Shown here: positions 1 through 5,122 of the stretch, in pieces
How positions within the stretch are numbered: the first letter of the stretch is position 1
Layout of the letters: each line of letters begins with the position of its first letter
Origin: an uncultured Dorea sp.
Lineage (GTDB): Bacteria; Bacillota; Clostridia; Lachnospirales; Lachnospiraceae
Length of the DNA: 6,020 nucleotides
Direction of reading: 5' to 3'
Assembly: GCF_934294775.1 (NCBI RefSeq)
Contig: NZ_CAKRAH010000091.1
Location: 1-6,020, forward strand
Made by a program: the position numbers and the translations under genes
The notes under the pieces: generated by a model
What the model was told of the DNA's origin: nothing
Database searches by the model: none
The model's input: only the letters and a program-made list of their open reading frames with translations

Positions 1-8
1 TAAAAATC

Positions 9-56
9 AAAAAGCAGGAATCATAGTTTTATAAATGCTTACGATTTCTGCTTTTT
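9..56 (-). terminator. Rho-independent terminator of the nucleoside operon (probably bidirectional)
   Basis: Arms 9-26 and 39-56 are inverted repeats around a 12-nt loop. Read on the minus strand, the stem starts with five A, continues through GCAG and ends in five U, so the U-tract is part of the stem. About 16 of 18 positions pair, counting one G-U. It lies about 50 nt after the stop of the last operon gene, where a terminator is expected. The A-tract on the other side means it could also stop plus-strand transcription entering from or leaving to the left. What lies left of the window is unknown. Confidence 0.8.
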
Positions 57-107
57 GCTAAAGTTAATGACATTGTGTAAATTCAAGGTTTTCCAAGGAT
101 ATGAAAA

Positions 108-620
108 TTATTCAATCTCTCTCTTCTCCTGCAATACATTTCCTTCCACACATGTATTGCATTCCTTTTCCTCAGTCACTGCCTGATACAGCCAGCTTCC
201 TCCATACTCACAGGCAAAGCCCAAAAATGCCCCGATCACCAGCGATACCACAAGCACACTCCAGTTTCCATCCGCTGCGAATGTTGTAAAACATCCCATG
301 AATGTTCCCGGACAGAAGTCAAACCACTCGTATTTTGCAATGATGCACATCACGAATGTAATGATCCCGCACCAGATTCCAAGATTCCCGAATAACGGAT
401 AGATCTTGCTAAGTGTGATGATCGTCATTCCACACAGTACACCTGTAAGATTCGTAATAACGGTCTTCTTCACCCCACTCATGCCATGTTTGCCACAGGT
501 AAAGTAGGTAGTGCATCCTGCAAAGCCGGCCCATCCGATCAGTCCGGCGATTCCTGCAAGATAAGACCAGATACCACAGAGGACTGCTGTTACAATGCCT
601 AATGCACACAAAGAACTCAT
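108..620 (-). CDS. DUF1097 family membrane protein (YcdZ-like)
   Basis: A 170-residue hydrophobic protein of unknown function, last gene of the operon. It resembles E. coli YcdZ (DUF1097) as I recall it: WAGFAGCTTYF at 30-40 matches YcdZ WAGFLGCTAYF, and PGTFMGCFTTFAADGNW at 104-120 matches its PGTFIGACATFAGQGDW. There are probably five or six membrane segments, roughly 5-22, 24-40, 55-73, 79-95, 103-116 and 121-137, followed by a charged soluble tail (148-170). It carries 12 cysteines, including a CxxC (C154, C157) in the tail. The ATG lies only 3 nt after the deoC stop, and its AGGA-type ribosome site lies inside the end of deoC, so translation is probably coupled to deoC. Family assignment is firm. 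Function is unknown; transport or a membrane role tied to deoxyribose breakdown is only inference from position. Confidence 0.88.
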   Translation of the reverse strand: MSSLCALGIVTAVLCGIWSYLAGIAGLIGWAGFAGCTTYFTCGKHGMSGVKKTVITNLTGVLCGMTIITLSKIYPLFGNLGIWCGIITFVMCIIAKYEWFDFCPGTFMGCFTTFAADGNWSVLVVSLVIGAFLGFACEYGGSWLYQAVTEEKECNTCVEGNVLQEKREIE

Positions 621-623
621 ATC

Positions 624-1292
624 TTAGTATCCTGCACCGTTATCTGTATTTTTCATGATCTTTACCAGACGGCTTGTTCCAAGTCTGTCTGCTCCAAGGC
701 TCATGAATTTCTCAGCGTCGTCGAATGAGCTGATTCCGCCTGCTGCTTTTACCTTCACACCTTCTCCAACATGATCATGCATCAGTTTTACATCTTCGAA
801 TGTTGCTCCGGCTGTGGAGAATCCTGTAGAAGTCTTAATGAATTCTGCTCCGGCTTTTGTTACGATCTCACACATCTTGATCTTCTCTTCTTCTGTCAGA
901 AGGCAAGTCTCGATGATGACTTTTAAGATCTTTCCATCGCATGCTTCGTGGATCTGACGGATCTCTTCTTCTACTTCATCGTATCTTCCGTCTTTTAAGA
1001 ATCCGATGTTGATTACCATGTCGATCTCAGATGCTCCATTAGCAATCGCATCTTTTGTCTCGAATACTTTTGTTGCTGTTGTGCTGTATCCGTTCGGGAA
1101 TCCGATAACTGTACAGATTGGAAGTTTTCCCTCTACGTATTCAGCTGCCTGTTTTACGTATGCAGCCGGGATACATGCAGAAGCTGTTTCGTATTTGATT
1201 CCATCATCAAGAATTGTCTTGATATCTTCCCATGTAGCTGTCTGTGTTAATAATGTGTGGTCAACAATTTTTAAAACTTCACTTGTATTCAT
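624..1292 (-). CDS. deoC: Deoxyribose-phosphate aldolase
   Basis: Class I aldolase that cleaves 2-deoxyribose-5-phosphate to glyceraldehyde-3-phosphate and acetaldehyde in the cytoplasm. The 222 residues match the short bacterial form of this TIM-barrel family. Visible signatures are DHTLL (11-15), VIGFPNG (62-68), EIDMVINIG (89-97, with the family Asp at 91), FIKTSTG (151-157, Schiff-base Lys153) and VKAAGGI (181-187, second catalytic Lys182). The protein ends in Gly-Tyr; in E. coli DeoC a C-terminal tyrosine enters the active site, so Tyr222 probably does the same. The start at 1292 was chosen because the family begins just before the DHTLL strand and an AAAGAAAGG site lies 9 nt upstream. 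An in-frame ATG at 1373 would add 27 residues through a hairpin with no ribosome site. It follows deoB after an unusually long 165-nt gap. Confidence 0.96.
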   Translation of the reverse strand: MNTSEVLKIVDHTLLTQTATWEDIKTILDDGIKYETASACIPAAYVKQAAEYVEGKLPICTVIGFPNGYSTTATKVFETKDAIANGASEIDMVINIGFLKDGRYDEVEEEIRQIHEACDGKILKVIIETCLLTEEEKIKMCEIVTKAGAEFIKTSTGFSTAGATFEDVKLMHDHVGEGVKVKAAGGISSFDDAEKFMSLGADRLGTSRLVKIMKNTDNGAGY

Positions 1293-1301
1293 AATCTCTT
1301 G

Positions 1302-1310
1302 CCTTTCTTT
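1302..1310 (-). promoter_or_regulatory. deoC ribosome binding site (fixes the start)
   Basis: The minus strand reads AAAGAAAGG, leaving 9 nt before the ATG at 1292. It supports the 222-residue DeoC rather than the longer in-frame version starting at 1373, which has no purine-rich site before it. Confidence 0.6.
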
Positions 1311-1326
1311 TTTCATACATTGCTTT

Positions 1327-1373
1327 ATGACTACAGCCATCGGAAAATACATTTCCGCAATGGTTGTAATCAT
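1327..1373 (-). other. Long imperfect palindrome (hairpin) between deoB and deoC
   Basis: Arms 1327-1346 and 1352-1373 pair over 20 positions around a 5-nt loop, with a 2-nt bulge at 1358-1359. Eighteen pairs are Watson-Crick. Of the other two, one (1331/1369) is a U-G wobble in the minus-strand RNA and the other (1336/1364) is a C-A mismatch. It lies 35 nt before the deoC start, within the operon transcript. No U-tract follows on either strand, so it is not a simple terminator. A role in mRNA stability or processing, or a DNA-binding site, is possible; the sequence does not decide. Confidence 0.75.
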
Positions 1374-1410
1374 AAATATTCATTCGTTGTGATAGGTTTA
1401 TTAATTTTCA

Positions 1411-1465
1411 GTTTGTCTGATTCGCTTGTTTCATTCAGCTTGTTTAGTTCAACTTTTTTAGTTCA
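1411..1465 (-). repeat. Degenerate 14-nt tandem repeat across the deoB stop codon
   Basis: Four consecutive units lie at 1411-1423 (13 nt), 1424-1437, 1438-1451 and 1452-1465. The consensus on the plus strand is GCTTGTTTAGTTCA; units two and three differ at two positions. The deoB stop codon (1458-1460) lies inside the fourth unit, and AGTTCAAC is repeated 14 nt away, just past the stop. Because 14 is not a multiple of three, each unit gained or lost would change the reading frame of whatever follows. Confidence 0.7.
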
Positions 1466-2654
1466 ACTTGTCCAAGATCGAATGTCCGATCGTTCCTTCC
1501 GGCATCCCAACACCGAAGTTGTCTGCGATCGTTGCTCCGATAATGGCAAATGTGTCTACTTCTTCAAGTTCTCCTGCTTCTTTCATAGATGGAGAGTATG
1601 CAAGGAACGGTACCTTTTCTCTTGTGTGGTCTGTTCCGGTATGTGTCGGATCATTTCCATGATCAGCGGTAATGATCAGAAGGTCGTCTTCCTTTAGTTC
1701 ACCTAATAATTCCCCAAGTTTGACATCAAACTTTTCAAGCTCCTGTGCATATCCTTTGACATCTCTTCTGTGTCCCCACAGTGCATCGAAATCTACCAGA
1801 TTGACAAAGCAGAATCCTTCAAAATCTCTCTTTGCGATCTCGATCGTCTGCTCCATTCCGTGTACGGAACTCTTGGATTTATTTGACTCTGTAATTCCCT
1901 CTCCATCGAAAATATCGAAGATTTTACCAACAGAAATGACATCCAGACCTGCATCTTTCAATGCATTCAGTACAGTTCTTCCGTATGGCTTTAATGCGTA
2001 GTCATGACGGTTACTGGTACGTTTGAACTCGCCTTTTTTCTTGCCGACGTATGGTCTTGCGATAACACGTCCGACTTTCCACTCATCTTTCATCGTGATC
2101 TCACGGGCGATCTCACAGCAGCGGTACAATTCATCCAGACCAAATGTCTCTTCATTTCCACAGATCTGAAGTACAGAGTCTGCCGATGTGTAGACGATCA
2201 TATGGCCGGTTGCGATTTCTTCTTCTGCCAGTTCGTCCAGTATCTCGGTTCCGCTGGCACTCTTATTACCGATGATCGTACGTCCGGTTCTCTTTGACAA
2301 TTCATCGATCAGTTCCTTTGGGAATCCTGTCTCTGTAAATGTCTTGAATGGAGTGGTGATGTGAAGTCCCATCATCTCCCAGTGTCCGGTCATGGTGTCT
2401 TTTCCGTTACTTGCTTCTCTTAATTTTCCATAATAAGCCAGTGGCTTTTCTGCTGGTTCAATTCCGGAAAGGTTTTTCAGACTCGCCATTCCAAGCTTCT
2501 GCAGGTTTGGAATCTTAAGTTCATCTACATTTGCCGCAATATGTCCCAGGGTATCTGTCCCTGCATCACCATAAGAAGCGGCGTCCGGCATTTCGCCGGC
2601 GCCGAGTGAATCTATGACTACGGTAAATATTCTTTTATATTTCTTTTCGTTCAT
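1458..2654 (-). CDS. deoB: Phosphopentomutase
   Basis: Interconverts ribose-1-phosphate or deoxyribose-1-phosphate with the 5-phosphates, linking phosphorolysis by Udp to DeoC and the pentose phosphate pathway. The 398 residues match the usual length of this alkaline-phosphatase-superfamily enzyme (about 390-400). The two-metal site is visible: Asp15 in TVVIDSLGAGEMPD, Asp290 and His295 in VDFDALWGHRRD, Asp331-His332 in TADHGNDPTHTG and His343 in DHTREKVPF. Thr87 in GKDTMTGHWE is the expected phosphorylated residue. The ATG at 2654 was preferred over a GTG three codons upstream because that GTG is itself part of the AAGAAGGTG ribosome site. It starts 34 nt after nupC ends. Its 3' end lies in a 14-nt tandem repeat. 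Confidence 0.97.
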   Translation of the reverse strand: MNEKKYKRIFTVVIDSLGAGEMPDAASYGDAGTDTLGHIAANVDELKIPNLQKLGMASLKNLSGIEPAEKPLAYYGKLREASNGKDTMTGHWEMMGLHITTPFKTFTETGFPKELIDELSKRTGRTIIGNKSASGTEILDELAEEEIATGHMIVYTSADSVLQICGNEETFGLDELYRCCEIAREITMKDEWKVGRVIARPYVGKKKGEFKRTSNRHDYALKPYGRTVLNALKDAGLDVISVGKIFDIFDGEGITESNKSKSSVHGMEQTIEIAKRDFEGFCFVNLVDFDALWGHRRDVKGYAQELEKFDVKLGELLGELKEDDLLIITADHGNDPTHTGTDHTREKVPFLAYSPSMKEAGELEEVDTFAIIGATIADNFGVGMPEGTIGHSILDKLN

Positions 2655-2660
2655 ATTATA

Positions 2661-2669
2661 CACCTTCTT
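2661..2669 (-). promoter_or_regulatory. deoB ribosome binding site (fixes the start)
   Basis: The minus strand reads AAGAAGGTG, 6 nt before the ATG at 2654. The GTG at its end is in frame with deoB and would add three residues, but it lies inside the binding site, so ATG is the better start. Confidence 0.65.
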
Positions 2670-2688
2670 AATTCATTCTTCTATCCTA

Positions 2689-3891
2689 TTAGAACAGTGT
2701 AATCAGTCCTACGATCATCGCACTTAAGATACTTACGAATACACCACCGAGCATTGCCCTGAATACCAGTCTTGAAAGTGTACTCTTCTTTTCCGGGCAG
2801 AGCACCGCAATACCGGATACACAGATACCAAGACTTGAAAGGTTTGCAAATCCGCAAAGGGAAATGGAACATACGATTCCTGTTCTGTAATCTAAGGATG
2901 ATAAGATTTTTCCCAGATCCTGGAAAGCAACGAACTCATTTACGATCAGTTTGTTTCCAAGGAATGCGCCTTCCATCAGTACCTGATTGGTATCAAGTCC
3001 CATCAGGAAACCAAACGGTGCGAATACATAAGAGAAAATCTGCTCCAGGCTGATTCCGGCAAATCCAAGAATCATGTTGATCACTGCAACGATACCGATG
3101 ATACCTACCAGAGATGCAGCAATAGCGATTACCATCTGCATACCTGTTCCGGCACCTTCTGCGATCGCGTCGATCACGTTAGCGTTATTACCTTTGTTGT
3201 CCATCTTTACGTCTGTGATAGACTGTACAGGCTCTGTCTGCGGCAGTAACATTTTTGCAACGAGGATACTTCCAACCGGTACCAGTGCGCTGGCGATCAG
3301 AAGATATTCCATCGGGATACCAAGTGCATGATATCCTCCGAGGATGGATACTGACATACTTCCCATACCGGATACCAGGATAACTAATATCTCACTGTCT
3401 GTCAGGTTTCCGATATATTTACTGACCAGAATCGGGCTGTCCGTCTGACCTAAGAACATGTTGGCAACTGCAACGAAGCTTTCTACTTCTGTCGTCCCCA
3501 TCAGTTTTCCAACTGCTTTACCGATCCATTTTACTACGAATCCAAGGATTCCAAGATAATAAAGCAAGCTTACCAGTGCAGATACGAAGATAATGTTACC
3601 AAGTGTCTGTACGATAAAGATACTTCCTGTCGGAGCACTGCTGTCTGCAAGGCTTCCGAATACAAATGACAGACCATTCTGTCCGCAGTTGATAACTGCT
3701 GTTACACCGTCCGATATGGCAGACACAACCATCTTGCCAACCGGGACTTTTACAAGTAAGATCGCAATGACAAACTGTGCAATGATTGCTTTTCCTACTG
3801 CTTTCCAGCGGATATTCTTACGATCCCAGGAAATCAGAAAGATCAGTCCGATTACAACCACAATCCCCAATAAATTTAAAAAGACTTTCAT
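2689..3891 (-). CDS. nupC: Concentrative nucleoside transporter (CNT family, NupC type)
   Basis: Cation-coupled importer of nucleosides in the cytoplasmic membrane. The 400 residues match bacterial CNT proteins. The N-terminal three helices (about 4-22, 34-50, 52-80) precede the transport core. The first hairpin motif GQTDSP is at 148-153, the GNKLIVNEFVAF motif at 312-323 has the ribose-contacting Glu319, and GFANLSSLGI at 347-356 has Asn350 and Ser353. These correspond to substrate residues of the Vibrio cholerae CNT structure. Asp151 sits where that protein has Glu156, a conservative change at a nucleobase-contacting position. The start has a strong GGAGG (3898-3902) 6 nt upstream, in the 20-nt gap after udp. 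Its place next to udp suggests uridine and related nucleosides as substrates, but base preference is not certain. Confidence 0.95.
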   Translation of the reverse strand: MKVFLNLLGIVVVIGLIFLISWDRKNIRWKAVGKAIIAQFVIAILLVKVPVGKMVVSAISDGVTAVINCGQNGLSFVFGSLADSSAPTGSIFIVQTLGNIIFVSALVSLLYYLGILGFVVKWIGKAVGKLMGTTEVESFVAVANMFLGQTDSPILVSKYIGNLTDSEILVILVSGMGSMSVSILGGYHALGIPMEYLLIASALVPVGSILVAKMLLPQTEPVQSITDVKMDNKGNNANVIDAIAEGAGTGMQMVIAIAASLVGIIGIVAVINMILGFAGISLEQIFSYVFAPFGFLMGLDTNQVLMEGAFLGNKLIVNEFVAFQDLGKILSSLDYRTGIVCSISLCGFANLSSLGICVSGIAVLCPEKKSTLSRLVFRAMLGGVFVSILSAMIVGLITLF

Positions 3892-3911
3892 CTCGTTCCT
3901 CCGTTCTGATC

Positions 3912-4691
3912 TTATTTCTCGCGATCTGCTTTGATCAGTTTTCTGATTGCTTCTACAGCAACTGTGATAGCTGCTTCTGTATCATGTACGATCGGATTTT
4001 CCATTCCAAGTGCGTTTCTTTCCTGATTTCCTACTACAAGGAAGTTAGATCCGCAACGTACTCTTAAGTGGCTTGCAGCGATGAAAAGTGCTGCTGACTC
4101 CATCTCAGAAGCTTTGCATCCCATACGTTTCCATGCTTCCCATTTATTAAGAAGTTCGTAGCTTACCGGCATTCTCTCCGGCTCATGCTGTCCGTAGAAT
4201 GCATCCTTACACTGTACCACACCTGCATGGTATGTATGTCCGAGTTCTTTTGCTGCTGCAACCAGTGCATTTGTTACATCAAGGTCTGCAACTGCCGGAT
4301 ACTCGATCGGTGCATACTCTCTACTTGTTCCTTCCATACGGATTGCTCCTGTTGCAACTACGATGTCTCCACCTTTGACATCCAGTTCAATTCCTCCACA
4401 TGTTCCGACACGGATAAATGTATCTGCTCCGCAAAGTGTCAGCTCTTCGAGTGCGATAGATGCTGACGGTCCACCGATACCTGTTGATGTTACGCTTACT
4501 TTTTCCCCATCTAAGTAACCTGTGTAAGTGATGTACTCTCTGCTGTCTGCAATCAATTTAGCATCATCAAAATGTTTTGCGATCTTTGCACATCTCTTTG
4601 GATCACCAGGCATGATAACGTAACGTCCAACGTCTCCTGGTCTGATCTGTAAATGATACTGTAATCCTACTTCTCCTGAATAATTCTGCAT
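3912..4691 (-). CDS. udp: Uridine phosphorylase
   Basis: Splits uridine with phosphate to uracil and ribose-1-phosphate; first gene of the operon. The 259 residues fit the hexameric NP-I family (E. coli Udp, 253). Visible features are the phosphate loop MPGDPKR (27-33, Gly29 and Arg33), Arg51, TSTGIGGPSASIALEEL (68-84), FIRVGTCGG (92-100, Arg94 and Thr97) and the ribose-binding SEMES (196-200, Glu197-Met198-Glu199). The pyrimidine-recognition segment reads FYGQHEPER (165-173), giving Phe165, Gln168 and Arg173, whereas E. coli has FYPGQER, so this loop differs in spacing. The Gln and Arg argue for uridine phosphorylase rather than purine DeoD. A perfect AAGGAGG (4701-4707) lies 9 nt before the ATG. 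Activity on deoxyuridine or thymidine is plausible because deoC is in the same operon, but it is not shown. Confidence 0.93.
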   Translation of the reverse strand: MQNYSGEVGLQYHLQIRPGDVGRYVIMPGDPKRCAKIAKHFDDAKLIADSREYITYTGYLDGEKVSVTSTGIGGPSASIALEELTLCGADTFIRVGTCGGIELDVKGGDIVVATGAIRMEGTSREYAPIEYPAVADLDVTNALVAAAKELGHTYHAGVVQCKDAFYGQHEPERMPVSYELLNKWEAWKRMGCKASEMESAALFIAASHLRVRCGSNFLVVGNQERNALGMENPIVHDTEAAITVAVEAIRKLIKADREK

Positions 4692-4733
4692 GTTATTTGT
4701 CCTCCTTAGAAATTAAAATATTATTTTTCATTT

Positions 4734-4745
4734 TATACATGTCTA
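4734..4745. promoter_or_regulatory. Operator-like box 1 (TATACATGTCTA)
   Basis: Partial palindrome TAnACATGTnTA, one of two near-identical boxes (11 of 12 identical to box 2). It overlaps a minus-strand TATAAA (4732-4737) and lies 27 nt before the udp ribosome site complement. The AC/GT dyad is compatible with GntR-type binding, but this is inference. Confidence 0.4.
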
Positions 4746-4793
4746 TCACTTGTCTTGCCGTTGTCTATTCTATAACTATACAAGTCTATTTGC
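4740..4793 (+). repeat. Direct repeats of TGTCTAT at 11-bp spacing
   Basis: TGTCTAT starts at 4740, TGTCTTG at 4751, TGTCTAT at 4762, TAACTAT at 4773 and AGTCTAT at 4783. Starts are 11, 11, 11 and 10 bp apart, so each copy would fall on the same face of the helix. A further isolated GTCTAT is at 4831-4836. Confidence 0.55.
4777..4788. promoter_or_regulatory. Operator-like box 2 (TATACAAGTCTA)
   Basis: Nearly identical to box 1, starting 43 bp to the right (about four helical turns). It covers the spacer and part of the -10 of the candidate operon promoter, a placement that would block transcription if occupied. Confidence 0.45.
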
Positions 4794-4802
4794 AATATGC
4801 AA
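4790..4802. promoter_or_regulatory. 13-bp perfect palindrome TTGCA-ATA-TGCAA
   Basis: A perfect inverted repeat with 5-bp arms and a 3-bp centre that overlaps the candidate -35 of the operon promoter and lies next to box 2. It differs from the TATAC/GTCTA boxes, so it might serve a second regulator, or be chance in AT-rich DNA. Confidence 0.3.
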
Positions 4803-4847
4803 CATTTTACAAACATCATACTTTGTTTTTGTCTATTTTGCACAATA

Positions 4848-4859
4848 TATACTTGTACA
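4848..4859. promoter_or_regulatory. Operator-like box 3 (TATACTTGTACA)
   Basis: Matches the TAnACWWGTnTA pattern of boxes 1 and 2 with one difference near its right end. It lies 71 bp right of box 2 and about 18 bp left of the plus-strand promoter elements, so it could help couple control of the divergent regulator gene. Confidence 0.35.
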
Positions 4860-4882
4860 AATTAGATAAGCCGGAATTGACA

Positions 4883-4911
4883 TTGACTTTTAACCTGTTT
4901 ACTTTTATTAT
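4883..4911 (+). promoter_or_regulatory. Candidate promoter of the GntR regulator gene
   Basis: TTGACT (4883-4888), a 17-bp spacer and TATTAT (4906-4911) make the best sigma-A-type promoter on the plus strand. A second -35-like TTGACA lies just upstream (4877-4882). Transcription would begin near 4918, leaving a leader of about 200 nt. Confidence 0.5.
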
Positions 4912-5106
4912 TTTAATAGGGTTTGAATCAGATTATACATGCTCGTAATATAATTCTTACTATATAAATGCTAAGAATTCCTTTGAACATTCAACTATAC
5001 GCGCACTTTATACTTATTGACACGCCGAATAACGAAAGCGGAACAGAATAGTGTAAATACGCCATTTTAATCTTATTCCCCTTCTATTTCTATATTTTTA
5101 GTATAC

Positions 5107-5111
5107 AGGAG
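5107..5111 (+). promoter_or_regulatory. GntR-gene ribosome binding site with awkward spacing
   Basis: AGGAG lies 11 nt before the chosen ATG at 5123 and only 3 nt before an out-of-frame ATG at 5115. The 5115 start would make a 7-codon peptide ending at 5138, overlapping the gene start. The 5123 start keeps the whole DNA-binding domain. Confidence 0.5.
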
Positions 5112-5122
5112 TAAATGAATTT

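Larger units (their letters stand above)
4775..4802 (-). promoter_or_regulatory. Candidate operon promoter
   Basis: On the minus strand, TTGCAT (4797-4802) is followed after 16 bp by TATAGT (4775-4780), predicting a start near 4768 and a leader of about 76 nt before udp. Box 2 overlaps its -10 and spacer, as expected for a repressed promoter. A second -10-like TATAAA (4732-4737) lacks a good -35. Confidence 0.5.
4692..5122. other. Divergent intergenic control region, 431 bp
   Basis: AT-rich and without a credible gene. The left half (4730-4860) carries repeated GTCTAT/TATAC operator-like boxes and a candidate operon promoter. The middle (4877-4911) holds the best plus-strand promoter, and the right part (about 4918-5122) would be a long leader of the GntR gene. 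Other plus-strand sigma-A-like pieces are seen at 4949-4954 (TATAAT), 5009-5014 (TATACT) and 5017-5022 (TTGACA), but none has a well-spaced partner. No clear terminator hairpin or known riboswitch is visible. Confidence 0.7.

Noticed and set aside
1293..1373. In-frame N-terminal extension of DeoC by 27 residues from an ATG at 1373
   Set aside because: No ribosome site precedes it, it runs through the hairpin, and the family starts just before the DHTLL motif; the ATG at 1292 has a ribosome site.
1327..1373. Hairpin as an intrinsic terminator
   Set aside because: Neither side is followed by a U-tract, and deoC continues in the same operon.
1360..1420. Internal minus-strand promoter for deoC using TATGAT near 1368-1373
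   Set aside because: No acceptable -35 at 16-18 bp upstream.
1006..1697. Plus-strand open frames of about 130 codons opposite deoC and deoB
   Set aside because: They lie antisense to well-conserved enzymes, encode low-quality hydrophobic or Cys/Phe-rich sequence, and have no family resemblance.
4697..4948. 83-codon plus-strand open frame in the control region
   Set aside because: No ribosome site, composition of AT-rich non-coding DNA, and it covers the promoter and operator elements.
5032..5046. Possible CcpA cre-like site (ACGAAAGCGGAAC)
   Set aside because: Only the left half fits the consensus; the right half lacks the symmetric bases.
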